Origin: SZUA-442 sp035461905
GTDB taxonomy: Bacteria > Actinomycetota > Acidimicrobiia > Spongiisociales > UBA5794
Direction of reading: 5' to 3'
Length of the DNA stretch: 26,857 bases
Assembly (NCBI GenBank): GCA_035461905.1
Contig: DATHUV010000054.1
Location: 1-26,857, forward strand
Numbering within the stretch: position 1 is the stretch's first letter; each line of letters starts with the position of its first letter. Made by a program: the position numbers and the translations under genes. The notes beneath the pieces were generated by a model, which was not told the origin of the DNA, did no database searches, and saw nothing but the letters and a program-made list of their open reading frames with translations. Shown in pieces: positions 8,738-15,891 of this stretch.

Positions 8738-10111
8738 TCAATGGAGGGGTCTCCCCGCCGCAGCGAGGAGGGTCTCACCGACTGCCTCCGAAATCGTGGG
8801 GTGGGCGTGGATGAATGCTGCCGCCTCCGACGGGAGGGCCTCCCAGCCGACCGCGTACATCAGTTCGTGGATCATCTCCCCTGCGCCATGGCCGACGACG
8901 GTCGCACCGACGATCGGCCCGTCGACCTGCGACACCACCTTGACAGTGCCGTCGACGGTGCCCTGGATGATGGCGCGGCCGATGCCGCGCATGCCGTGCT
9001 CGACCGCACGGACATCCATGCCTTCAGCAACGGCGACGGCTTCGGTCCGGCCGACCCAGCCGATCTCGGGGTGGGTGTACACGACCATCGGGATCGCGTT
9101 GTAGTCGACCGCTGCGTGCTCGCCCGTTGCGATGTGGGTCACGGCGGCGATCCCCTCGGCGAAGCCGACATGTGCGAGCTGGGGTGTTCCCGCAACGATG
9201 TCCCCCACGGCGTACACGCCGGGGGCGCTCGTCGCCATCGTCGCGGCATCGACGGTGATGAATCCGCGGTCCGTGGCGATTCCGACGGTGTCGAGACCGA
9301 CGTCACTCGTGACGGGCGTGCGGCCCACTGCCATCAGCACCACGTCGACGTCGATCGAATCATCGCCGAACGGAATCGTCACCGAGGCATCCCCCAACGA
9401 CGCAGGACCCACACGGACCCCCGTGTGGACGTCGATCGATCGCTTTCGGAACGCCCGCTGGAGGATCTTGGCGGCCTCCGGCTCCATTCCCGGTACGAGC
9501 TGGTCCTCCATCTCGAACAGGTGGACCTTCGTCCCGACTTCGCCGAGGAACGAGGCGAACTCGCAGCCGATGACACCACCGCCGATGACCGCCACGCTCG
9601 AGGGTTGGTCCTCCCAGTCGAGGGCGTCGTCGGACGTGACGATGCGCGAGCCGTCGATCTCGTATCCGGGGATCGTCGCAGGAGCGGATCCGGTGGCCAC
9701 GATGATGGCGCGTCCCTCGAGGGTCGACGTCGTTCCGTCAGCAGCGACGACCTCGACCCTTCCCTCGCCCGCGATCCGCCCGTGTCCATCGATGATCTCG
9801 ACATCACGTGACTTGAGGGTGCCGATGAGGCCCTTGACGATCCCTTCGACGACCTTCTGTTTGCGCTCGAGGGCCTTCGGCCACGCGAACTCCGGCTCCG
9901 ACGTGAGGACGCCGAATTCCCCGGCGCCGGCGACCGTCGAATAGACGGCTCCGCTCTCGATCCATGCCTTCGCCGGGATGCACCCACGCAGGAGGCAGGT
10001 GCCCCCGACCCTGTCCTTCTCGATGAGCGCGACCTTGAGCCCGAAGTTGTGGGCGTAGAGGGCCGATGCGTAGCCGCCGGGGCCGCCTCCGATGATGACG
10101 ATGTCGTACAT
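8738..10111 (-). CDS. lpdA: Dihydrolipoamide dehydrogenase (E3)
   Basis: FAD flavoprotein that reoxidises the dihydrolipoyl group of E2 and passes electrons to NAD. The 457-residue length is normal. Seen: the FAD Rossmann motif GGGPGG (8-13), the redox disulfide C39/C44 in GGTCLLRGCIPAKA, a second dinucleotide motif VIGGGVIGCEFASFLG near 173-190 for NAD, and the C-terminal dimer-interface base H437 with E442 (HAHPTISEAVGE). Its start ATG 10111 follows AGGTGG at about six bases. It is the first gene of the long minus-strand operon and faces the plus-strand small ORF across a 131-bp divergent region. The C-terminal partner residues make it a lipoamide dehydrogenase rather than mercuric or glutathione reductase. 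Confidence 0.95.
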   Translation of the reverse strand: MYDIVIIGGGPGGYASALYAHNFGLKVALIEKDRVGGTCLLRGCIPAKAWIESGAVYSTVAGAGEFGVLTSEPEFAWPKALERKQKVVEGIVKGLIGTLKSRDVEIIDGHGRIAGEGRVEVVAADGTTSTLEGRAIIVATGSAPATIPGYEIDGSRIVTSDDALDWEDQPSSVAVIGGGVIGCEFASFLGEVGTKVHLFEMEDQLVPGMEPEAAKILQRAFRKRSIDVHTGVRVGPASLGDASVTIPFGDDSIDVDVVLMAVGRTPVTSDVGLDTVGIATDRGFITVDAATMATSAPGVYAVGDIVAGTPQLAHVGFAEGIAAVTHIATGEHAAVDYNAIPMVVYTHPEIGWVGRTEAVAVAEGMDVRAVEHGMRGIGRAIIQGTVDGTVKVVSQVDGPIVGATVVGHGAGEMIHELMYAVGWEALPSEAAAFIHAHPTISEAVGETLLAAAGRPLH

Positions 10112-10144
10112 TGGCCCACCTGCTCGAAACGGTTGAACCCTGCA

Positions 10145-10150
10145 AGGTTA
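10145..10150 (-). promoter_or_regulatory. Candidate -10 box for the lpd-E2-lip operon
   Basis: TAACCT on the minus strand, 33 bases before the lpd start codon, in the divergent gap 10112-10242. It fits an actinobacterial TANNNT -10 box, but I see no convincing -35 element. The call rests on position and one hexamer only. Confidence 0.3.
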
Positions 10151-10230
10151 GCCGCACTCGCCCACCCAATCCCCGGGGCAGGGTGTCGGGTGTCGCGCTG
10201 GCAGACGGTGGTTCGCCGAGCCGCGTTCGA

Positions 10231-10243
10231 TACGATGCATCCA
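10231..10243 (+). promoter_or_regulatory. Candidate -10 box giving a leaderless transcript
   Basis: TACGAT (10231-10236) ends six bases before ATG 10243. With normal spacing the transcript would begin on the A of that ATG. There is no Shine-Dalgarno sequence, as expected for a leaderless mRNA. The -35 region does not resemble TTGACA. Confidence 0.45.
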
Positions 10244-10329
10244 TGCAGACCCGGTACCTCATCCTCGCGTCGCTCGCCACCGGCCTCCTCATCCTTGGCG
10301 CAACCGCACTGTGGTTCTCGACCCTGTGA
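10243..10329 (+). CDS. 28-residue single-pass membrane peptide
   Basis: The frame MQTRYLILASLATGLLILGATALWFSTL has one short polar N-terminus with Arg4 and then an almost continuous hydrophobic segment (5-28), enough for one transmembrane helix with the N-terminus inside by the positive-inside rule. Support for it being real: a TACGAT -10 box placed for leaderless initiation, no other start serving the hydrolase, and a GTGA overlap at its stop with the next gene. No family is recognised. It may be a functional membrane peptide, a signal-anchor partner of the hydrolase, or merely a leader ORF that delivers ribosomes to the downstream GTG. Confidence 0.5.
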   Translation: MQTRYLILASLATGLLILGATALWFSTL

Positions 10330-10961
10330 GCGGCCACGCCGTGTCCCGGCCCCCACTCGTCACGAGCGACGGCGTATCCCTCGAGGTGATCATCGATCAC
10401 GCACAATCGGCCACGGGGTCGGTCGTCGTCTGCCACCCGCATCCCGAACACGGGGGCACCATGCGCCATCCGATGCTCGTCGCGATCATGCGCGAGGCCC
10501 TCGAGCGGGGCATCGACGTGATCCGATTCAACTTCCGCGGCGTTGGAGGGTCCGAGGGCCGCCACGGCGGCGGACAGGCCGAGATCCTCGACATCGATGC
10601 CGCGGTGGGCCTCGCGCATCACTCCGGTGCGGAACCGCTCGGGATCGTCGGGTGGTCCTTCGGCGCTGCAACGGCGCTCGTGTGGCAAGCAGAGAAGGGG
10701 TCCGACCTTTCATACGTGGGCATCGCACCCCCCGTCGCCAGCCCGCTCACACCTCCGCTGCCCGCTCCCGGGTCACTGGCGCCCGCAGCGAGAACCTTCA
10801 TCATCGGCGATCGCGATCAATTCGTGGACGCGGACGAACTGGTCGACTACGCGGCGTCCATAGCGGCACGCGTCATCCGGTACGAGACCGCGGACCACTT
10901 CTTCCTCATGCGCCACGATCGTCTGGCTGTCGACGTCCTGGATGCGATCGGCGGTTCGTGA
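10326..10961 (+). CDS. Alpha/beta hydrolase (COG2945-like)
   Basis: A 211-residue cytosolic serine hydrolase of the small dienelactone-hydrolase-like type. Motifs: HPHPEHGGTM (37-46, oxyanion-side loop), NFRGVGGSEG (69-78), nucleophile elbow GWSFGA with S111, acid in GDRDQFV (161-167), and H191 in ADHFFL. This set is characteristic of COG2945, whose substrates are not established. GTG 10326 is chosen because it shares GTGA with the stop of the 28-residue ORF and starts the protein just before the first strand. The frame is open a few codons earlier at GTG 10311, within the small ORF. It converges on the unknown minus-strand gene with only 7 bp between stops. Confidence 0.88.
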   Translation: MSGHAVSRPPLVTSDGVSLEVIIDHAQSATGSVVVCHPHPEHGGTMRHPMLVAIMREALERGIDVIRFNFRGVGGSEGRHGGGQAEILDIDAAVGLAHHSGAEPLGIVGWSFGAATALVWQAEKGSDLSYVGIAPPVASPLTPPLPAPGSLAPAARTFIIGDRDQFVDADELVDYAASIAARVIRYETADHFFLMRHDRLAVDVLDAIGGS

Positions 10962-10968
10962 GGCACCC

Positions 10969-11181
10969 TCACCGACGACGAACGGGCCTGAATCCCCGGT
11001 TCCGGGCCTCCGATGGCTCATCCGGGGCGAAGGTCTGTACCAGCCTCGCAGTCACGAGGCCTTCCTCATCGATGCGTGCCTCGAGCGAGGAGAACTCATC
11101 GGGGTCGTCACAGTCGTAGAACGCCATGTCGTCGCGGGTACCGATGTAGCGGTGATCACCGAAGCGGGCGAGGCGAGCCAC
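10969..11181 (-). CDS. 70-residue hypothetical protein
   Basis: Short soluble protein of no family I recognise. It starts at GTG 11181, six bases after the lipoprotein stop, and is most likely cotranscribed. The composition argues for a real protein: a basic/aromatic N-terminus (RLARFGDHRYIGTRDD), an acidic middle (YDCDDPDEFSSLEARIDEE), a hydrophobic strand (LVTARLVQTF) and an Arg-rich tail. No signal peptide, membrane segment or zinc motif is seen; the single Cys is at residue 24. There is no strong ribosome site, so expression may depend on coupling to the upstream gene. Confidence 0.5.
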   Translation of the reverse strand: MARLARFGDHRYIGTRDDMAFYDCDDPDEFSSLEARIDEEGLVTARLVQTFAPDEPSEARNRGFRPVRRR

Positions 11182-11186
11182 GGGGC

Positions 11187-11645
11187 CTACTCCGTCACCG
11201 GCTGGACGACGCGGATGGTGCCCTGTGACACGCCGCCGGCCGACACCTCGACGAGGATGTTGCCGTCGAGGCCATCCCTCGAGAACTCGATCACCCAACG
11301 GGTTCCCGATCCTGACGACTCGTCGACCGTGTAACCGGTCGCCGGGAGGTTCGTCCCGAAGTACTCCACCACCTCGGTGATGCCCGCCGGGAAGACGATG
11401 ATGAACTCGGTCACTCCCCTTGTGCTGTCGACCATCGTCGATCCGACCCGTGCCTCGGAGGGAATCGGGAAGTCGGCCGGAACGGTTGCCGGAATCGAGC
11501 CGCTGCCGAACACGAGGGGCTCGTCGGAGGCTTCTCCGGGAATCGTCGTGAGGACAGACTCCTCTGGCACGGACTCAGCGGTGCACGCGGCTAGGAGGAC
11601 CACGAGGGCGACGAGGACGAGGGACTTGATCGAGAGGGGCTTCAT
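11187..11645 (-). CDS. Putative lipoprotein of unknown function
   Basis: A 152-residue product with a type II signal peptide: Lys2/Lys7, hydrophobic core 8-18, and lipobox LAAC with C21 as the lipidated residue. The mature part has a Ser/Pro/Glu-rich spacer (22-50), then a compact alternating beta-like region with IPATVPADFPIPSEARVGST, VEYFGTNLPATGYTV and WVIEFSRDGLDGNILVEVS. The motif fPiP plus a later YY/FG..L...GY pattern resembles small actinobacterial surface lipoproteins with a repeated strand fold, but I cannot name a family. It would be anchored on the outer face of the cytoplasmic membrane. It is followed by the 70-residue unknown protein. Confidence 0.8.
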   Translation of the reverse strand: MKPLSIKSLVLVALVVLLAACTAESVPEESVLTTIPGEASDEPLVFGSGSIPATVPADFPIPSEARVGSTMVDSTRGVTEFIIVFPAGITEVVEYFGTNLPATGYTVDESSGSGTRWVIEFSRDGLDGNILVEVSAGGVSQGTIRVVQPVTE

Positions 11646-11653
11646 GATGCGCG

Positions 11654-11659
11654 ATTGTA
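11654..11659 (-). promoter_or_regulatory. Candidate -10 box for the lipoprotein gene
   Basis: TACAAT on the minus strand ends eight bases before ATG 11645, placing transcription start about two bases before the start codon. No Shine-Dalgarno sequence is present, consistent with a near-leaderless mRNA. The -35 is not evident. Confidence 0.4.
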
Positions 11660-11708
11660 TGTTCGGCTTCCGGGTACCGGTCTCGGATCGCGACGTGCGC
11701 CCGTTGCG

Positions 11709-12161
11709 TCAGGCGGTGTCGCCGGGGTCCTCGTGCCGGACATCGGTCGGTTGATCCTCGGCATCGACGGGATCACCGACCGCCCCGATCGCGACGAGAT
11801 ACGAGGCCTGGAGATCGAGGACGGCGTAGATCTGAACCGGCTCGTACCGGTATCCGTCGGCGAGGGCTCGCTCCTGCGCATAGGCTGCAGATGCCTGACC
11901 CCCGACGATCGGGGCTCCGTCAGCCCTCCACACATCCGGCTGCTGGAGATAGTGCATCTCCCACTCGAGGATTCGCCGCACGTCGCCGCGAGTGAGCCCC
12001 ATCGTGTCCTCGCCGAGCCCTTCCCAGATCCACTCGATCGAGTCTTCCACCCCGTAGATGGCCGCGCTCTGGCGCATCCGCTTGGACTCCTGCCAGAACA
12101 CGGCGACGCCGAACGCGAGGACGACCACCATCATGACACCGAAGAACAATGGTCCGCTCAT
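11709..12161 (-). CDS. Membrane-anchored protein of unknown function
   Basis: A 150-residue protein with one N-terminal transmembrane segment (about 4-23, LFFGVMMVVVLAFGVAVFW) followed by a soluble domain. The soluble part is helix-rich and aromatic: SIEWIWEGLGEDTMGLTRGDVRRILEWEMHYLQ (about 39-71), then QIYAVLDLQASYLVAIGAVGD and a Glu/Asp-rich tail. The last 20 or so residues are highly charged and probably disordered. I do not recognise the family. ATG 12161 is chosen because the membrane segment begins there and a -10 box lies directly upstream; the frame is open further upstream, but those residues fall over the dsbB promoter and coding region. It is divergent from dsbB across 79 bp. Confidence 0.75.
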   Translation of the reverse strand: MSGPLFFGVMMVVVLAFGVAVFWQESKRMRQSAAIYGVEDSIEWIWEGLGEDTMGLTRGDVRRILEWEMHYLQQPDVWRADGAPIVGGQASAAYAQERALADGYRYEPVQIYAVLDLQASYLVAIGAVGDPVDAEDQPTDVRHEDPGDTA

Positions 12162-12168
12162 GTCGGGA

Positions 12169-12174
12169 ATCGTA
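12169..12174 (-). promoter_or_regulatory. Candidate -10 box for the membrane-anchored unknown
   Basis: TACGAT on the minus strand ends seven bases before ATG 12161, again predicting an mRNA with essentially no leader and lacking a Shine-Dalgarno site. A GACAGG sequence about 18 bases upstream is only a weak -35 candidate. Confidence 0.42.
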
Positions 12175-12240
12175 GGGTCAGCCGAGCTATCGCCTGTCGG
12201 GTGGTAGCTTCTCGGAGGCCGAGGATCCGGGAGGTGCGCG

Positions 12241-12825
12241 ATGGCATTCGAGACGATGCGAACGTTCTTCGCGCTCGCTGCACTCGCGGCGAACGCGATC
12301 ACCATCGCACTCGTCGTGATGGCGATCATAGACCGCCGCGAGGGGCGCCATCCCTTCGAAGTGCTTCGCGGCACGACGATGTGGCTCGCCGGGGCGGTCG
12401 CGGCCTTCGCGACGATCGGCAGCCTCTATCTGTCCGAGTCCGTCGGGCTCATCCCATGCAAGCTGTGCTGGTACCAGAGGATCGCGATGTACCCGCTTGC
12501 GGTGATCCTGCCCATCGCTGCGTTCCGGAAGGACGCCAAGGCTCGGCTGTATGTCGTCGTTCTCGCAACGATCGGTGCCGGCATCGCGGTATACCACCGT
12601 CTGCTCGAGGCATTCCCATCCCTCGACTCCGGTTCGTGCAGTGCGGTCGGGCCCTCGTGCTCATCACCGTTGATCAAGGAGTTCGGGTTCGTGACGATCC
12701 CGTACATGGCGCTGTCGGCCTTCCTCCTGATCATCGCCCTCATGTACGCGGATCGGCGAACTAGCCCGCGAACCGTGCCAAGCTTGCACGCAACAGGCCG
12801 GGACGACGAACCCGTCACCGACTGA
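12241..12825 (+). CDS. dsbB: Disulfide bond formation protein B (DsbB/BdbC family)
   Basis: Integral membrane oxidoreductase that takes electrons from a periplasmic-type thiol oxidase and gives them to quinone. The 194 residues contain about five hydrophobic segments (8-29, 47-66, 79-95, 103-120, 148-168). The first loop pair is C73/C76 in IPCKLCWYQR, the defining CxxC with the following WYQR quinone-binding Arg. The second loop pair is C133 and C140. The 25-residue polar C-terminal tail is longer than usual. GGGAGGT sits about five bases before ATG 12241. The next gene encodes an exported CPFC thioredoxin-fold protein, its likely redox partner. Most actinobacteria use a VKOR-type enzyme instead. 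Confidence 0.92.
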   Translation: MAFETMRTFFALAALAANAITIALVVMAIIDRREGRHPFEVLRGTTMWLAGAVAAFATIGSLYLSESVGLIPCKLCWYQRIAMYPLAVILPIAAFRKDAKARLYVVVLATIGAGIAVYHRLLEAFPSLDSGSCSAVGPSCSSPLIKEFGFVTIPYMALSAFLLIIALMYADRRTSPRTVPSLHATGRDDEPVTD

Positions 12826-12873
12826 GGACCGCCGTCCCGACCCGACTCGACCCGACCGACACGAGGGAACTGC

Positions 12874-13521
12874 ATGGCTGATACCAAGAACGCCCGCACG
12901 ACGGCACCGACGGCGCCGCCCCGGAACACGACGGGAATCATCATCGCGCTCGCCGGTGGCCTCGTCGTCGTACTCCTGATCGCGGCCGTCCTTTTCGGCA
13001 ACACTGAGGTGGGAGCCGAGTACGGTGACCCGACCATCGAGGGTCAGGGCCTTCCCCTCATGCCACCGAACCAGACCATCGACGCGACCGCGGCGGGACT
13101 CGAGTATCCCTCCGTCACCGGCCAGGACTTCGATGGGTCGACGGTGACGATCCCCAACGACGACGGTCGCGCAAAGGCGATCGCCTTCCTCGCCCACTGG
13201 TGTCCGTTCTGCCAGCAGGAGGTGCCCCTCGTCCAGGACTGGATCGACACGACGGGTGGGGACCCCGACGTCGACATCTACACCGTCTCGACGTCGATGA
13301 ACTCCGGGAGGGACAACTACCCCCCGAGCGCGTGGTTCGAGCGCGAGGGCTGGACGCCGCCCGTCATCCGCGACGACAACGAGAACTCGGTGCTGCTCAA
13401 CTTCGGTGCGGGAGGATTCCCCTTCTGGGTCTTCGTCAACTCCGATGGCACAGTGGCCGTGCGCACAGCGGGGCTCCTCGAGACCGCGCAGTTCGTCCAG
13501 ATCCTCGACTCACTCGAGTAG
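12874..13521 (+). CDS. Membrane-anchored thioredoxin-fold protein (TlpA/DsbA-like)
   Basis: A 215-residue protein with a short cytosolic Thr/Pro-rich N-terminus, one transmembrane anchor (about 21-41) and an extracytoplasmic thioredoxin-like domain (about 75-215). The active site is C110-P-F-C113 in AHWCPFCQQEVP, followed by a beta strand, an insert with SGRDNYPPSAWFEREGW, and the cis-proline loop GGFPFWVF. The overall pattern is TlpA/ResA-like, while CPFC and the DsbB neighbour suggest a role in making disulfides. Oxidase and reductase activity cannot be told apart from sequence. It starts 48 bp after dsbB with GAGGGAA before the ATG, so it is in the same operon. Confidence 0.9.
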   Translation: MADTKNARTTAPTAPPRNTTGIIIALAGGLVVVLLIAAVLFGNTEVGAEYGDPTIEGQGLPLMPPNQTIDATAAGLEYPSVTGQDFDGSTVTIPNDDGRAKAIAFLAHWCPFCQQEVPLVQDWIDTTGGDPDVDIYTVSTSMNSGRDNYPPSAWFEREGWTPPVIRDDNENSVLLNFGAGGFPFWVFVNSDGTVAVRTAGLLETAQFVQILDSLE

Positions 13522-13541
13522 CGGCGCGGCCTGTCTCGCCG

Positions 13542-14141
13542 ATGGACGTCCTCCACTCCGCCGCCGCGTTCGCCATCGAGCGCATTGTTGCGGGACCCCT
13601 CGACACGAACGTCCTGCTCGTGACCGATCGATCGACATTGGAGGCGATCATCGTCGATGCCGCGGACGATCCCGACGCGATCCTGTCAATGGCCCAGGGC
13701 GTCGTCGTTCGTGCCGTCTATACGACCCACGGCCACTGGGATCACCACCAGGCCGCCGGTCGCGTCGCCGACGCGCTCGAGGTCCCCGTCATGATCCATC
13801 CCGCAGACGCGGCGATGGTCGACCACGTCACGACCCCGCTCTCGCCCGGGACGCACACGATCGGCTCGATGCCCTTCACCGTGGCGCACACCCCCGGTCA
13901 CACGCCCGGATCCGTCTCACTCGTCTTCGACGGTGTCGTGATAACGGGCGACACGCTGTTCCCGGGCGGTCCCGGTGCCACTCGCTTCGATCACAGCTCG
14001 TTCAGCCAGATCATCGAGTCGATACGGACCGAGCTGTTCACCCTCCCGGATGCCACCGTGGTGATCCCCGGTCACGGTGCGTCGACCACCATCGGTACGG
14101 AGCGACCCCATCTGCGAGACTGGGTGGCACGCGGATGGTGA
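13542..14141 (+). CDS. Glyoxalase II-like metallo-beta-lactamase-fold hydrolase
   Basis: A 199-residue MBL-fold thioesterase-like protein. Metal ligands are visible: H63, H65, D67 and H68 in TTHGHWDHH, the third-motif His in HTPGHTPGS (about 114-122), the bridging Asp in GDTLFPGGPG, and the final His in IPGHG near 180. This is the arrangement of small hydroxyacylglutathione-hydrolase-like proteins (YcbL/GloB type); the natural thioester substrate in actinobacteria is unknown and could be a mycothiol or other thiol adduct. ATG 13542 begins just before the first strand, 20 bp after the thioredoxin-like gene. There is no strong ribosome site. It follows two thiol-redox genes, which fits a thiol-related job, by inference only. 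Confidence 0.88.
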   Translation: MDVLHSAAAFAIERIVAGPLDTNVLLVTDRSTLEAIIVDAADDPDAILSMAQGVVVRAVYTTHGHWDHHQAAGRVADALEVPVMIHPADAAMVDHVTTPLSPGTHTIGSMPFTVAHTPGHTPGSVSLVFDGVVITGDTLFPGGPGATRFDHSSFSQIIESIRTELFTLPDATVVIPGHGASTTIGTERPHLRDWVARGW

Positions 14142-14154
14142 ATCGGAGGCAGGT

Positions 14155-15090
14155 GTGGAACTAGGGCTCTTCGTCGAACCACAGGTCGGGGGGAGCTACC
14201 GGCGGCTCGCAGACCTTGCGCGATGGGCCGAGGCACACGGTGTCGATGCCTTCGCGCGCTCCGACCACTACCTCAACAGTGACGAATCGGCCCACGCGAC
14301 GGATGCCCTCGTGTCGCTCGCCGCCGTGGCGGCCGAGACGACCTCGATCCGACTCGTGACGCTCGTGTCACCGATCACCTTCCGCCACCCCGCGGTGATG
14401 GCGAAGTCCGCAACGACGCTTGATGAGATCTCCAGTGGGCGATTCACACTCGGTGTCGGAACGGGATGGATGGAGGCAGAGCACAGCGCGTTCGGGCTCG
14501 ACCTCCCTCCGCTCGCCGAGCGATTCGATCGGCTCTCGGAGGCGCTCGCGTACATCCGCGCAGTGTTCGACGGTGGTGGCAGGCTGGAGGGGAGGTACTA
14601 CCCGTTCGACCTCGAGGACGTCGCGCCCGCGGCGAGCCCGGGACTCGGCATCGTCGTCGGTGGAGGTGGCCCGAAGAAGACCCCGACCCTCGCAGGAACC
14701 CATGCCGACGAATACAACATGTTCGTCACGGATCCAGACACGCTCGCGGCACGCCTGGAGGTGATGCGTGGCGCGGCGGCCGAGGCAGGACGCAACGCTG
14801 ACGACATCCTCGTGTCCTTCGCCGGACCAGCACTGGTGTTCGCGACCGAGAGCGACTACCGCGCTGCGCTCGCCGAGCGGGCATCGAGGAGGGACATGAC
14901 GCCGGAGGAGTACTCGTCGCTCCTGACGGAGCGCTTCGTCCCGCACGGCCTGCCGGATCAGGCACGACAGGCCATTGCCAGGATGGCCGATGCCGGGATC
15001 GGGCGCTACTACATCCAGGAGTACAGGCATCTCGACGACATCGACCTCGACGCCCTGGATGTCGCGTTCGATGCCCTGTCGTCGCCCTGA
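14155..15090 (+). CDS. LLM-class flavin/F420-dependent oxidoreductase
   Basis: Luciferase-like monooxygenase family TIM barrel of 311 residues. Typical signposts: GLFVEPQ at the first strand, AHGVDAFARSDHY near 29-42, a TSIRLVTLVSPITFRHPAVMAK segment, RFTLGVGTGW (about 97-106), the ERFDRLSEALAYIRAVF helix, and VVGGGGPKKTPTLAGTHADEYNM near the phosphate-binding site. In actinobacteria such enzymes often use coenzyme F420, but flavin use cannot be excluded. GTG 14155 has GGAGG six bases upstream and lies 13 bp after the hydrolase stop, so cotranscription is likely. The substrate is unknown. Confidence 0.9.
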   Translation: MELGLFVEPQVGGSYRRLADLARWAEAHGVDAFARSDHYLNSDESAHATDALVSLAAVAAETTSIRLVTLVSPITFRHPAVMAKSATTLDEISSGRFTLGVGTGWMEAEHSAFGLDLPPLAERFDRLSEALAYIRAVFDGGGRLEGRYYPFDLEDVAPAASPGLGIVVGGGGPKKTPTLAGTHADEYNMFVTDPDTLAARLEVMRGAAAEAGRNADDILVSFAGPALVFATESDYRAALAERASRRDMTPEEYSSLLTERFVPHGLPDQARQAIARMADAGIGRYYIQEYRHLDDIDLDALDVAFDALSSP

Positions 15091-15104
15091 GTCCTGCGGA
15101 TCCG

Positions 15105-15110
15105 TATTAC
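15105..15110 (+). promoter_or_regulatory. Candidate -10 box for the plus-strand suf operon
   Basis: TATTAC ends four bases before ATG 15115 and ten bases before a second in-frame ATG at 15121. Normal spacing would start the mRNA around 15117, favouring the second ATG with a four-base leader. The -35 is not recognised. The 24-bp gap means transcription may also read through from the LLM gene. Confidence 0.35.
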
Positions 15111-15114
15111 ACTC

Positions 15115-15891
15115 ATGACCATGTTGGAAACCTCCCCGCAGCCGCCACTCCTCGTCGTCGACAACCTCTACGCGTCCGTTGAAGGGGCGGAGATCCTCAA
15201 GGGCGTCAATCTCACGATCGAACGCGGCGAGACACATGCGATCATGGGACCGAATGGGAGCGGCAAGTCGACACTCGCCAACGTCCTCCTCGGCCACCCT
15301 TTGTACGAGGTCACCAGTGGCACCATCGCCTACAAGGGTGAGGACATCACCGAGGCGGCTCCCGAGGTGCGAGGGCAGGCAGGGATGTTCCTCGGATTCC
15401 AGTATCCCGAAGAGATCCCGGGTGTCTCCGTCGTCAACTTCCTCCGCACCGCCCTCTCGAATCGGACGGGGACGGACTACACGGTCCTCGAGTTGCGCCT
15501 CAAGGTCGGTGAGGCCATGCAGGAACTCGGCATGGACCCATCGTTCGCGGATCGATACCTCAACGAAGGGTTCTCAGGAGGAGAGCGCAAGCGGAACGAG
15601 ATCCTCCAGATGGCTGTCCTCGAACCCGAGCTCGCCGTGCTCGACGAGACGGACTCCGGCCTCGACATCGACGCCCTTCGAACCGTCGCCGAAGGTGTCG
15701 AACGAATGCGCACCGCGGATCGAGGGTTCCTCATCATCACCCACTACCAGCGCATGCTCGAGTACATCACACCCGATTTCGTCCACGTCTTCCTCGACGG
15801 TGCCATCGTCGACTCCGGCGGCGCCGACCTCGCCGATCGCATCGAGGAATCCGGCTACGACAGCTATCGGCCGACCGTGACATCGGGGTGA
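15115..15891 (+). CDS. sufC: Fe-S cluster assembly ATPase SufC (canonical copy)
   Basis: ABC-type ATPase of the SufBCD scaffold complex. The 258 residues have Walker A GPNGSGKST (45-53), the Q-loop segment GFQYPEEIPGV (94-104), the SufC-specific signature FSGGERKRNE (153-162), Walker B with LDETDSGLDID (176-186), and the H-loop ITHYQRMLEYI. It matches the standard bacterial SufC pattern throughout. Translation may begin at ATG 15115 or ATG 15121; the product differs by two residues. Its stop overlaps sufS as GTGA. A second, different SufC is encoded at 22078-22806. No SufB is in the window, although SufC works with SufB and SufD. Confidence 0.95.
   Translation: MTMLETSPQPPLLVVDNLYASVEGAEILKGVNLTIERGETHAIMGPNGSGKSTLANVLLGHPLYEVTSGTIAYKGEDITEAAPEVRGQAGMFLGFQYPEEIPGVSVVNFLRTALSNRTGTDYTVLELRLKVGEAMQELGMDPSFADRYLNEGFSGGERKRNEILQMAVLEPELAVLDETDSGLDIDALRTVAEGVERMRTADRGFLIITHYQRMLEYITPDFVHVFLDGAIVDSGGADLADRIEESGYDSYRPTVTSG

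Noticed and set aside
10049..11119. A 356-codon plus-strand open frame over lpd and the hydrolase
   Set aside because: Arg/Pro/His-rich out-of-frame reading of the hydrolase region; the correct frame has full catalytic motifs.
12826..12873. Repeated CGACCCGA-like words before the thioredoxin-fold gene
   Set aside because: Only two or three imperfect copies in a GC-rich spacer; no evidence of a functional repeat array.
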